The notes beneath the pieces are model-generated. The model saw nothing but the letters and a program-made list of their open reading frames with translations. It did not search any database and was not told where the DNA came from. Source: DAIPJH01 sp036770365 (GTDB taxonomy: Bacteria; Pseudomonadota; Alphaproteobacteria; Rickettsiales; UBA998). From it: DNA of 64,000 bases. Within the stretch, counting starts at the first letter, position 1. Every line of letters begins with the position of its first letter. Both the position numbers and the translations under genes were made by a program. This document shows, piece after piece, positions 51,447-59,619 of this stretch. The DNA lies in NCBI GenBank assembly GCA_036770365.1, contig DAIPJH010000007.1, positions 1-64,000 on the forward strand, in the 5' to 3' direction.

Positions 51447-52457
51447 TTAGATTTTGCTCAAGATTTCAGCTTTTTTGGCATCAAACTCTGCTTGCGTTAA
51501 AATGCCTTTTGTGACCAAAGCCCCTAGCTTTTCTAAAGTTGCAATTGCATCATCTGCGCTTAGTGCCACAGGTGCCGCGGCGGCTGGCGCAGAAGCATTG
51601 CCTGTCCCAAGATTTTGCATCATCATCTGCCCCATTGCCAAACCTGCGCCGAGTCCTGCGCCAGCCCCTGCAACGCCACCAGAATTCTCGGCTGCAACAC
51701 CAATCGCATCTGCGGTTTGAAATTGACCATATTGTTGAAGATTACCAACCATACGCATCGAGGTAGCCCTATCAAGATGCTTTTCAAGTTCTTCAGGAAG
51801 CGACAGGCTTTGCAGATAAAAATTACGAAGTTCTAAGCCATAATCCGCCAAGGCAGGTGCAACCGCCTCTTTCAATTTCTCAGACAGCAACCCCTGATTC
51901 GCCGCCATATCAATAAACGGCACTTCCGCACCACCAAGACATGTTGCAAGCGCAGTCAAAACCGCCGCACGAAGTTGCCCCTCAACGTCCGCCACCGTGT
52001 ATTTCTCAGAAGTACCACACAGTTTCAGCCAGAAATTTTCAATATCCGCGATTTTATAGGAATAATTCCCAAATGCACGAATCCGCAAAGGCCCATACTC
52101 TTTATCACGAATAGTAATGGGTTGCGTCGTACCCCATTTTTGGTCAATCTGCTCGCGCATACTGAAAAAATACACATCCGATTTGAACGGGGATTCAAAG
52201 AATTTGTCCCAGTTTTTCAGGTTGGTCAAAATCGGAAGGTTCTGCGTTGTGAGTGTAAATGTCCCTGCGGAGAATTTATCCGCAAATTTACCCTCATTAA
52301 AAAATGCTGCTTGTTGCGCTTCACGCACAATAAGCTGTCCACCATTTTGTATTTCCATATCCGCCATTGGGTAGCGATATGCCAACACACCAGATTCTTC
52401 TTCTGTCCACTGAATAACATCAATAAACTGTTTAGAAATAAAGTTCATTAATCCCAT
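51447..52457 (-). CDS. SPFH-domain (YdjI-like) protein with C-terminal SHOCT
   Basis: 336 aa. The N-terminus (FISKQFIDVIQWTEEESGVL) and the pattern VREAQQAAFFNEGKFADKFS are those of YdjI/virion-core-like SPFH proteins, which assemble on membranes or in cytosolic rings. Residues about 230-300 form a Gly/Ala/Met-rich low-complexity linker; the end (AIATLEKLGALVTKGILTQA) is a SHOCT oligomerisation module. First gene of the nine-frame operon. SD GGGAG lies nine bases before the ATG. Probably the scaffold that recruits the DUF4178 proteins. Confidence 0.88.
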   Translation of the reverse strand: MGLMNFISKQFIDVIQWTEEESGVLAYRYPMADMEIQNGGQLIVREAQQAAFFNEGKFADKFSAGTFTLTTQNLPILTNLKNWDKFFESPFKSDVYFFSMREQIDQKWGTTQPITIRDKEYGPLRIRAFGNYSYKIADIENFWLKLCGTSEKYTVADVEGQLRAAVLTALATCLGGAEVPFIDMAANQGLLSEKLKEAVAPALADYGLELRNFYLQSLSLPEELEKHLDRATSMRMVGNLQQYGQFQTADAIGVAAENSGGVAGAGAGLGAGLAMGQMMMQNLGTGNASAPAAAAPVALSADDAIATLEKLGALVTKGILTQAEFDAKKAEILSKI

Positions 52458-52489
52458 TAAATTTACTCCCTAACTATTTTTTTCATCGT

Positions 52490-52506
52490 ATGGATTTTTT
52501 ATCCAT
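52490..52506. promoter_or_regulatory. Palindrome in the divergent SPFH / ECF-sigma promoter region
   Basis: ATGGAT TTTTT ATCCAT, 33 bases upstream of the SPFH start and between two divergent transcripts. It could be an operator or a short hairpin; position supports a shared control region. TTGAAACTGG near 52545 resembles an ECF -35 element but I cannot pair it with a -10. Confidence 0.3.
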
Positions 52507-52646
52507 GTCGCTAATAATACCTTAAATTTAACTCAAAATATATTGAAACTGGACAGGGCATGTCGCTTTTTGGTTTCAAAGCCCATAGTGATAGACTACA
52601 TATTTTCACGTTCACCAAGAAAAACACCACCAGCATCGTCTTATCT

Positions 52647-53183
52647 ATGACAACTACAGACAACGCTATGATTGAGAAGGCAAAGCGTGGCGACCGCGCA
52701 GCCTTCCGTCAATTGCTGGAGGAGCATTACGATATGATGTACCGCGTGGCGTACCGTTTCACAGGACAAAAACATGATGCAGAGGACATTGCGCAGGCAG
52801 TATGCGAAGGATTGGTGCATAAGCTCGTAGCATTTCGCGGTGATAGTTTATTCTCGTCATGGCTCTACCGCATTGTCATTAATGCTTGCCATGATGCGTA
52901 TAAAAAGAAAAGCACCCACCGCAAATTGGAATATGCCTACACCGAACTGGAGGCATCAAGTCACGCTGAGAGCGAGGAAACAGGCAAACAGGTAGCATGG
53001 TTATACCGTGCGATTGCGGTGCTTGAACCTTCTCTCAAAGAAACCGCTTTGCTGGTGCTGACCGAAGAAGTGAGCCACGCCGAAGCAGGGAAAATTTTAG
53101 GTTGCGCCGAGTCCACCATCTCATGGCGGATGGCGGAAGTGAAAAAAAATCTTAGAAAAGCATGGGAGCAAGGCGATGCGTGA
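52647..53183 (+). CDS. ECF-type RNA polymerase sigma factor
   Basis: 178 aa from ATG 52647 (the open frame begins at 52560; 29 extra residues look non-sigma-like). Sigma region 2: AKRGDRAAFRQLLEEHYDMM, then YRFTGQKHDAEDIAQAVCEG and SWLYRIVINACHDAYKKK; region 4: LLVLTEEVSHAEAGKILGCA, then ESTISWRMAEVKKNLRK. The next gene overlaps its end by eight bases and encodes a membrane vWA protein whose N-terminus resembles anti-sigma regions. It diverges from the SPFH operon. Confidence 0.9.
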   Translation: MTTTDNAMIEKAKRGDRAAFRQLLEEHYDMMYRVAYRFTGQKHDAEDIAQAVCEGLVHKLVAFRGDSLFSSWLYRIVINACHDAYKKKSTHRKLEYAYTELEASSHAESEETGKQVAWLYRAIAVLEPSLKETALLVLTEEVSHAEAGKILGCAESTISWRMAEVKKNLRKAWEQGDA

Positions 53184-55308
53184 TGACTTCGATAACATGC
53201 TAGATTTATTGACTAAAACCCCTAAAGTCTCACCAGACAAGGAGCGCAAAGAAACTGCCATTCATGCGGCATTGGAACAATTTGACAAAAAAAATGCACC
53301 GTCTCACCAAGGATTCTCATTTGGGCGTCGTCTTATGGATACAGTTCACGCTATCCATGAAACCATTTTCGGAGTCCAGACCATGAAAAAATCTTACCTC
53401 GTCGCCAGCAGCCTATGCCTTGGTGTGCTTGCCATTTCTTTACTTAATAACGCTGATTTTAATGCGAAGCTTGCTGAAACAAATGTTGCCGTTTTAGATG
53501 AAAAAGTCGGTGATTATGTGTCACCATCAACTTCACAAACGAATAACGCGCCAACAGTTAAAGAAGATATAGATATTTCGACACGCGCAGCCCCAGCACA
53601 AACATCAAAAGATGATTTAGGGGCGATTCTAAAATCTGTCAAACATGAAAAACCAAAAATGAAGATAGAAGCGTCACGCATGGCAGCAGGTACACCAGCA
53701 GCACCAGCTTCAATGGCACTCCCTTCTGCAGATTCTGCTGTGATGGGTAGTAATATTGGCATACCTGCCATGCCCATCGAAGTCCAGCAAAACTACTACC
53801 ACGATGAAGGGCGCGACAAATTTGAGGATGTAAAACCTAATCCCATCAAACTTGCCAAAGAAGAACCTGTTTCGACCTTCTCAGTAGATGTGGATACATC
53901 GTCCTATAGCTTTATGCGTGCATCATTAAATAACAATGTCTTGCCACAAAAAGATGCCGTACGCATTGAGGAAATGGTCAATTACTTCCCCTATGACTAT
54001 GAAGCACCAAAAGACAAAGAAACACCGTTTAAGTCGAATGTATCGGTCTTTCCTACTCCTTGGAACAAAGATACCAAACTTGTACATGTCGGCATTAAGG
54101 GCTATCAGATTCAACAACAAGAAAAGCCGCATAGCAATCTGGTGTTTTTGATTGACACTTCAGGCTCAATGAACGAGCCTAATAGATTACCATTACTTAT
54201 CAGTTCATTGAAATTACTTCTTGAGACACTAAAAGAAGATGATACCGTGGCGATCGTTACTTATGCAGGTGGTGCAGGCACAGTGTTAGAGCCTACGGCA
54301 GCGAAAGAAAAACAGAAAATCACCTCTGCGCTTGATAATCTCTCTGCGGGTGGCTCAACTGCAGGTGCAGAGGGGATTCGTCAAGCCTACCAGCTCGCAG
54401 AAAATCATTTTGATCCGCATGGTATCAACCGCGTAATTTTGGCGACTGATGGCGATTTCAATGTCGGTATCACCGACCAAAACGAACTCAAAAGCTTTAT
54501 TGAGCGCAAACGCAACACTGGGATTTTCCTTTCAGTGTTAGGCTTCGGCATGGGTAATTATAATGATGCGCTGATGCAAACGCTAGCGCAAAATGGCAAC
54601 GGCAACGCTGCCTATATTGACAATCTGAATGAAGCGCGCAAGGCACTGGTCGAAGAAGCAGGCTCAACCCTGTTCCCAATTGCCAAAGACGTAAAAATTC
54701 AAGTGGAATTTAATCCTGCTCAAGTAGCGGAATATCGCTTGATCGGTTATGAGACACGCATGTTGAACCGCGAAGATTTCAATAATGATAAGGTCGATGC
54801 GGGTGATATTGGTGCGGGACATACCGTTACCGCACTCTATGAAATCACCCCAACCAACAGTAAAGCGAAGCTGGTGGATGATTTGCGTTACAGTAAAACC
54901 GAGGCAAAACCAGAAGTTAAAACCCCAACAGATGAATATGCGTTTGTGAAGATTCGCTATAAACTACCAAATAGCGATACGAGCAAACTCATCACCACCC
55001 CTGTGGACGCAAAAGTTGAACGAAAAGACTTCAGTGCAGTGCCACAAGAAGCACGCTTCGCCACCAGCGTTGCTGCCTTCGCACAACTTATCCGCGGCGA
55101 TACCTACAGCAAGGATTTTGGTTACGATGAAGTGATTGCCCTCGCAGAAGCTTCCAAAGGCAAAGATGATTTTGGTTACCGAGCCGAATTTATCAATCTA
55201 GTAAGAATTGCAAAAAATGCAGCAGGATTGAAAACATTACAAGGTGGAAACCAAGGTGGCGTTATCCCGCCTCAACCTTGTGGCCCAACAAAGAATTGTT
55301 TGTATTAA
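53176..55308 (+). CDS. vWA-domain membrane protein with possible anti-sigma N-terminus (YfbK-like)
   Basis: 710 aa. Residues 1-69 are cytosolic and begin with an acidic helix (DDFDNMLDLLTKTPKVSP), then a transmembrane helix (KKSYLVASSLCLGVLAISLL, about 70-90), a low-complexity Ala/Pro/Thr region, the YfbK-type VSTFSVDVDTSSYSFMRASL domain, then a von Willebrand A domain with MIDAS DTSGS (about residue 327) and LATDGDFNVG, and a DUF3520-like C-terminus. YfbK-type proteins pair with ECF sigma genes in proteobacteria. The N-terminal part could hold the sigma factor; this is inference. Confidence 0.87.
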   Translation: MRDDFDNMLDLLTKTPKVSPDKERKETAIHAALEQFDKKNAPSHQGFSFGRRLMDTVHAIHETIFGVQTMKKSYLVASSLCLGVLAISLLNNADFNAKLAETNVAVLDEKVGDYVSPSTSQTNNAPTVKEDIDISTRAAPAQTSKDDLGAILKSVKHEKPKMKIEASRMAAGTPAAPASMALPSADSAVMGSNIGIPAMPIEVQQNYYHDEGRDKFEDVKPNPIKLAKEEPVSTFSVDVDTSSYSFMRASLNNNVLPQKDAVRIEEMVNYFPYDYEAPKDKETPFKSNVSVFPTPWNKDTKLVHVGIKGYQIQQQEKPHSNLVFLIDTSGSMNEPNRLPLLISSLKLLLETLKEDDTVAIVTYAGGAGTVLEPTAAKEKQKITSALDNLSAGGSTAGAEGIRQAYQLAENHFDPHGINRVILATDGDFNVGITDQNELKSFIERKRNTGIFLSVLGFGMGNYNDALMQTLAQNGNGNAAYIDNLNEARKALVEEAGSTLFPIAKDVKIQVEFNPAQVAEYRLIGYETRMLNREDFNNDKVDAGDIGAGHTVTALYEITPTNSKAKLVDDLRYSKTEAKPEVKTPTDEYAFVKIRYKLPNSDTSKLITTPVDAKVERKDFSAVPQEARFATSVAAFAQLIRGDTYSKDFGYDEVIALAEASKGKDDFGYRAEFINLVRIAKNAAGLKTLQGGNQGGVIPPQPCGPTKNCLY

Positions 55309-55340
55309 AAGCATCACTTTTATTTTTTACACTCGAAGGA

Positions 55341-55423
55341 TGTCATTGCAAAGACTGTAATGACGAAGCAATCCAGAGTCACATATAAAGAACTGGATTG
55401 CTTCCCTTGAGTTCACAATGACA
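55341..55423. repeat. Nested palindromic repeat between convergent genes
   Basis: Outer arms GTCATTG (55342-55348) and CAATGAC (55416-55422) enclose inner arms GAAGCAATCCAG (55365-55376) and CTGGATTGCTTC (55393-55404), perfectly complementary. This is the layout of genome-wide palindromic units found in several alphaproteobacteria and Rickettsiales. It separates the vWA gene from the convergent P-type ATPase and could terminate both transcripts without a T-run. Confidence 0.7.
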
Positions 55424-55442
55424 TGAAAAATAACAATTGCCA

Positions 55443-57314
55443 TCATTTCTCCATCAAATCCGTCTTAACAGAACTCCCAATGCTCAAACGCAGTGCATTG
55501 AGAATCGCCAGCACATCAATCACTTCTTGCATCACCGCACCAAATACGGGCGAGATATGCCCCGTTGCAGCAAAGACCATGCCCACCAGCGAAAACATAA
55601 TCCCGCCAATCGCGCTTTGCAGTGCAATTTTGCGCAATTTCATACTGATATGCAAAAGCTCATCCACCTTCACCAAGGTATTTTCCATGATGACCGCACC
55701 TGCTGCTTCTGCCGTCACCGAACTATGCTGACCAAAAGCAATCCCTACCGTTGCGCTAGCAAGTGCAGGGGCGTCATTAATACCATCACCCATAAATAAG
55801 GTCGGGGTTTTGGCGGTCTCAGCGCGCACGATCGCTACTTTTTGTTCAGGACTTTGTGAGGCAAATGTTTCGGCTATACCCAACATTTTAGCAAGGTATG
55901 ACACTTCAGAATTTCTATCGCCTGAAACCAACATCACTTTACTAAATTGATGCGCAGGTGCAAGATGACCAATAAACGACCTACCATCTGAGCGCGGCGC
56001 ATCACGAAAACGTAGTGTAGCAGCATACGTGCCATCTAGCATAACCAGACACTCTAACCCCGCCTCTGTCGGCGGCAGCACATTTTCAATATCAGGCCGA
56101 CTAGCGAGAAGTTTTTTACGGCTTGTCACATGTACCTCTCGACCAGACACCATGCCTGTAAGTCCCTGCCCTGCTTTTTCGCTAACACTCTGCGCTTCAA
56201 TCGCCGAAAGCCCTGCCTTCTTGGCAGCAGCAACAATCGCGCTTGCCAATGGGTGTTTCGAATAATGCTCTAAGCTAGCAACAAGCTGTAATACCGTGTT
56301 TTTATCCATACCCTTTACAGGTACTACGTCAGTAAGTTCAGGTTTACCGTAAGTTAGCGTTCCTGTTTTATCAAAAATCGCCGTGCGACACGTTGGTAAC
56401 AGCTCTAATACCGAAGGGTCTTTGATGATGATGCCACAACGCGCCGCCAGCGACACCGCTCCCATGATCGTCACGGGAATTGCAATAATCAACGGACACG
56501 GTGTTGCCACCACCAATACCGCCAAAAAACGTAAAGCATCTCCCGTCATCAACCACACAGCGACCGCAAAAGCTAACGCAAAAAATGCAAAATAACCACC
56601 AATTTGATCACCAAGCCTACGAAGCTGTGGGCGTTTTTGTTCCGCTTCTGCCATAACCTCCATGATCTGCGCATAACGTGAATCTTGTGCGAGTTTTTCA
56701 GCGCGAATCGTCAAGACTGCATCACCATTGATTGCTCCCGACATCACCGACGCGCCCACTGTTTTAGCAACCTGATACGGTTCACCCGTAAGATAAGACT
56801 CATCCATCATACCACTACCATCACACACCACACCATCTACAGGCGCAGTTTCATGAGGTAGCACCACAATCTCATCGCCAATCGCGATATCTGAGAGTGC
56901 GATCTTTTCGACCTTACCATCCTTTTTTCGATGCGCACTCGCAGGCATCCTATCTGATAATGCTCTAAGCGCAGAGGAAGCTTTGCGCATCGCATATGCC
57001 TCCAACGTCTGACCGCCTGAAAGCATTAACACAATCAACACCGCTGCCAAATATTGCTCAAGCAACGCCGCCGCAATCAACTCTATACCGCCGAGAAAAT
57101 CTGCCCCAAAATCGCCTTTGATAATTTTGCGCATCATCGGGATCAGCAACGGCATACCACCAAAAACGATCACCAACTGCAAAGGAACATCGGCGTAACT
57201 TGATAATAAAAAATGCGCAGCCATTGCCACAAAGCATAAGATGATCAACACACCATGCCATAAAGCAAGAGCTGGAAGTGCAATAATATGATGATATTTT
57301 TCTATAATTTTCAT
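55443..57314 (-). CDS. Heavy-metal-type P1B ATPase, no N-terminal metal-binding domain
   Basis: About 623 aa from ATG 57314 (the frame opens to 57371, but the extra 19 codons contain promoter-like DNA). Transmembrane core without the usual N-terminal HMA domains. Conserved sites: TGE in DESYLTGEPYQVA, TPCPLIIAIP as the metal site in helix 6, the phosphorylation motif DKTGTLT, HP in YSKHPLASAI and GDGINDAP. TPC rather than CPC in the metal site points to cobalt/zinc/manganese-like or unassigned specificity. Exports a metal ion across the inner membrane. Confidence 0.9.
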   Translation of the reverse strand: MKIIEKYHHIIALPALALWHGVLIILCFVAMAAHFLLSSYADVPLQLVIVFGGMPLLIPMMRKIIKGDFGADFLGGIELIAAALLEQYLAAVLIVLMLSGGQTLEAYAMRKASSALRALSDRMPASAHRKKDGKVEKIALSDIAIGDEIVVLPHETAPVDGVVCDGSGMMDESYLTGEPYQVAKTVGASVMSGAINGDAVLTIRAEKLAQDSRYAQIMEVMAEAEQKRPQLRRLGDQIGGYFAFFALAFAVAVWLMTGDALRFLAVLVVATPCPLIIAIPVTIMGAVSLAARCGIIIKDPSVLELLPTCRTAIFDKTGTLTYGKPELTDVVPVKGMDKNTVLQLVASLEHYSKHPLASAIVAAAKKAGLSAIEAQSVSEKAGQGLTGMVSGREVHVTSRKKLLASRPDIENVLPPTEAGLECLVMLDGTYAATLRFRDAPRSDGRSFIGHLAPAHQFSKVMLVSGDRNSEVSYLAKMLGIAETFASQSPEQKVAIVRAETAKTPTLFMGDGINDAPALASATVGIAFGQHSSVTAEAAGAVIMENTLVKVDELLHISMKLRKIALQSAIGGIMFSLVGMVFAATGHISPVFGAVMQEVIDVLAILNALRLSIGSSVKTDLMEK

Positions 57315-57378
57315 GCGAGCGAATATAACAGACCTTACACAGATACCAAAATTATATTGCTCTAGTTTCATACCCTAC

Positions 57379-57408
57379 ATGGTCGGCGTTAGTGGACGGG
57401 TTCAGAAC
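57379..57408. repeat. 30-bp direct repeat, left copy
   Basis: Begins ATGGTCGGCG and ends GGGTTCAGAAC; 29 of 30 bases match the copy at 58801-58830. The two copies flank the GC-rich SDR/ArsR cassette. The left copy lies 65 bases upstream of the ATPase start. On its right is a short open frame (to 57546) that I cannot assign and that may be a broken coding remnant. Confidence 0.85.
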
Positions 57409-57539
57409 CCAAGCTGATTTACGACTAATCGTTTTGTCTTTGCCAGTCGATGATTTGGTAAAGCGTGCGGCTTGAGCAGTTTGCACGATTTCTGCAAAGA
57501 CGTCGTTTGCTGAACGATTGCCATATATGTCAATCGCTA

Positions 57540-57577
57540 GCAACACGCATGAACCGCGTCCGGCCCATGCGTGTTGC
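57540..57577 (-). terminator. Long stem-loop behind the SDR gene
   Basis: GCAACACGCATG and CATGCGTGTTGC form a perfect 12-bp stem with a 14-base loop, beginning 18 bases after the SDR stop. It lacks a following T-run, so termination or mRNA protection is possible; it could also be a recombination hairpin at the edge of the acquired cassette. Confidence 0.5.
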
Positions 57578-57594
57578 CTTGGCTTTGCGTGAAC

Positions 57595-58344
57595 CTAGCT
57601 CCCGCCGCCCGATGCATGCAGCGTTGTGCCGCTGACATAGCTGGCGTCGGACGAGGCGAGGAACGCGACTGCGGCGGCGATTTCTTCGACATTACCAACG
57701 CGACCCAGCGGCGTGATGGATTCGACCCATGCGCGCACATCCCCCTGGTCAAAACCCGCCGCTTTCACACCTTCTGTCACAATCATCCCCGGATTGATCG
57801 CATTCACGCGAATCTTGCGCGACCCTAGCTCCTTGGCCAAAATCTTCGTGATGGCATCCACGGAAGCCTTCGTCGCCGAGTAGACCGCCGAAGCGGGCAT
57901 CAGCATGGTCGTAATCGCTGAGCTGATATTCACAATGCTACTGCCGTCTTTCAGAATACGTGCAGCCTCCTGTGTTGTCAGCAACAGCCCCAGAACATTG
58001 ACGTTGAACTGTTTATGAAAATGCTCCGGCGTAATGCCATCCAGCGGCATCATCTCATAGACCCCCGCATTGTTGACGAGAATATCAAGCGTGCCAAATT
58101 CCTTCTTCACCTCGGCCATCAGCCGTGTGATGTCCGTGGGGTCGGCCAGATCGGCCTGTACTGCGAAGGCTTTGCCGCCCTTGGCCGTGATGGCTGCCAC
58201 GGTCTTGTCGGCGCCCGCTTTGTCGCTGCTGTAATTCACGGCCACAGCCGCACCTTCCGCTGCCAGCCGTTGCGCGATGGCTGCACCGATGCCTTTGGAA
58301 GCACCGGTCACAAGGGCGTTTTGCCCTGTTAGTCTGTTGCTCAT
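57595..58344 (-). CDS. SDR family oxidoreductase (GC-rich cassette)
   Basis: A 249-aa classical short-chain dehydrogenase/reductase. Glycine-rich NADP motif TGASKGIGAAIAQRL, NNAG in ILVNNAGVYE, catalytic Ser in NISSAITTM, and YSATKAS with catalytic Tyr and Lys, then NAINPGMIVTEG. Start ATG 58344 has a clear AGGAG. It is distinctly more GC-rich than the flanking genes. Divergently transcribed from an ArsR-type regulator that probably represses it; substrate unknown, 3-oxoacyl or xenobiotic carbonyl reduction are possible. Confidence 0.92.
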   Translation of the reverse strand: MSNRLTGQNALVTGASKGIGAAIAQRLAAEGAAVAVNYSSDKAGADKTVAAITAKGGKAFAVQADLADPTDITRLMAEVKKEFGTLDILVNNAGVYEMMPLDGITPEHFHKQFNVNVLGLLLTTQEAARILKDGSSIVNISSAITTMLMPASAVYSATKASVDAITKILAKELGSRKIRVNAINPGMIVTEGVKAAGFDQGDVRAWVESITPLGRVGNVEEIAAAVAFLASSDASYVSGTTLHASGGGS

Positions 58345-58401
58345 AGTTGTCTCCTGTTGGTTGAGGTCGGGCGGAATGCCCAGCACATGATTGATAGTGC
58401 C

Positions 58402-58424
58402 ATAGTTCCATACTACAGAACTAT
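58402..58424. promoter_or_regulatory. Operator palindrome between SDR and ArsR genes
   Basis: ATAGTTC, nine bases, GAACTAT: perfect 7-base arms. A third half-site AAGTTCTATG follows at 58437-58446. It lies in the 114-base divergent promoter region of the two genes, as expected for an ArsR-family operator. Confidence 0.65.
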
Positions 58425-58458
58425 TGAACGAAGTCAAGTTCTATGCTATCATCCCCAA

Positions 58459-58785
58459 ATGGCTCAGTTCGTACATCCGCCGAAAGACGACATGACGTTG
58501 GAAGGTGTCCTCGGCGCACTGGCCGACCCCACGCGCCTGCGCATCGTGCATGGCATGCTAAAAAAAGGCGGCGTTTTCATGTCCTGCACCAGAGCGGCTC
58601 CCTGTCCGAAAATAGCAAAATCAACGCTTTCCAATCATTTCCGTATTCTGCGTGAAGCGGGGCTAATCCGCACTACCAAGCAGGGGGTAGAACACCGTAA
58701 TACCGTGCGAATTGACGATATCAACGAGCGTTTTCCGGGGCTGTTGAAGCTGGTGATGAAGCTGGCGGATCTGCCTAATGCATGA
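58459..58785 (+). CDS. ArsR-family winged-helix regulator
   Basis: 108 aa from ATG 58459, chosen because the family begins shortly before the ALADPTRLRIVHGML helix; the longer frame to 58357 runs through the operator. The HTH is KSTLSNHFRILREAGLIRTT, with the wing QGVEHRNTVR. Two cysteines (SCTRAAPC) lie in the alpha-3 region but do not give the CXCXXC arsenic motif, so it may sense an organic ligand. Divergent from the SDR gene. Confidence 0.88.
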   Translation: MAQFVHPPKDDMTLEGVLGALADPTRLRIVHGMLKKGGVFMSCTRAAPCPKIAKSTLSNHFRILREAGLIRTTKQGVEHRNTVRIDDINERFPGLLKLVMKLADLPNA

Positions 58786-58800
58786 AGATGCTGATTTGAT

Positions 58801-58830
58801 ATGGTCGGCCTTAGTGGACGGGTTCAGAAC
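58801..58830. repeat. 30-bp direct repeat, right copy
   Basis: Begins ATGGTCGGCC and ends GGGTTCAGAAC; one mismatch (base 10) against the copy at 57379-57408. It starts 16 bases after the ArsR stop. The pair brackets exactly the SDR/ArsR cassette (1.4 kb). Confidence 0.85.
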
Positions 58831-58855
58831 TAATCGCGCAATAATATTGGGAAGT

Positions 58856-59356
58856 CTATCTGCCTTTTTGCGCCGCAATCCGTGTTTCTTGTTCGGTCAA
58901 AATTCTTTCGGCATTTTCTAGAACTGTTGTTGGAAGACCATCCGGAATTCGCATAGCACGAGCTATTCCCATATAAGCAACAACCAGAAGAGGAGAGCCA
59001 TCAGTGGATAGTGCTTGTCGTGCTATCCGGCCACCTGGGCCATTATTGCTCCCAAACGCATCCAAGTCCCATTCCATACGATCATCGAAGGAATACTCTT
59101 TTCCTGCTTCTTCCATAAGCGCGATAAAAGCATGCGCGACCAATGTGGGCGGACGACGTGTGATAAGTCCACGGTCTGTTTTTTCCTAAGTAGCATCACG
59201 GGGAGCCTGAAGTTCGTTCAATGTTTCCTTCAATGCGATGATTTGCTGGGACTGACTCCCAAGTTTATCTAGACTGCCTTGTATTTCGGTAATCTTCAAT
59301 GCCGTCAGGCGTTTGATTAACGCATCAAAACGTGAGGTTGATTCGGTGTATTCCAT
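58856..59356 (-). pseudogene. Unknown gene interrupted by an in-frame TAG
   Basis: Reading from ATG 59356 (GGAAG upstream; an earlier in-frame ATG lies at 59374) gives MEYTESTSRFDALIKRLTAL, a coiled-coil-like stretch to QAPRDAT, then TAG at 59186-59188, and directly in the same frame EKTDRGLITRRPPTLVAHAF and on to IAAQKGR and a stop at 58856. There is a TTG at 59143 that could restart translation of a 95-aa product. The two halves have protein-like composition. No family recognised. It borders the direct-repeat cassette. Confidence 0.5.
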
Positions 59357-59487
59357 ATTAATTGCTTCCCCCAAGACCAGTTACCATTAGCATATTATAC
59401 AAGGAATATGTTAATTATCTGTATCAAGGGGTTTATTTTTATCAATCACTTGATATTTATTTATAATATAGAATTTTATGCATTAAG

Positions 59488-59539
59488 GGTTCGGAAATCT
59501 ATGGGCACTGAAAAATTTGAAATCTATTAGTTCCGAACC
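59488..59539. repeat. Inverted repeat near tRNA-Pro
   Basis: GGTTCGGAA (59488-59496) and TTCCGAACC (59531-59539) are perfect 9-base arms around 34 bases. The sequence GGGTTC-x-GAA echoes the end of the 30-bp direct repeats. The remaining 59375-59619 is AT-rich, contains a TATAAT at 59400-59395 on the minus strand that could serve the interrupted gene, and holds no gene that I can see. Confidence 0.4.
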
Positions 59540-59619
59540 TAAGCGCGAGAGCTTAAAGTCTATACTATGCAACTCATTCCGTATTTGGTGTATACGCGGA
59601 AATATCAAAAATTGAAAAA

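Noticed and set aside
57352..57546. Short minus-strand frame through the left direct repeat (64 aa)
   Set aside because: No family recognised, runs through the repeat into the upstream region of the ATPase gene; may be a remnant but not supportable as a gene.
58459..58785. ArsR protein as an arsenic or metal resistance regulator
   Set aside because: The CXCXXC-type metal motif is absent and the regulated neighbour is an SDR, not an ars or metal-export gene; the nearby P-type ATPase lies outside the repeat-bracketed cassette.
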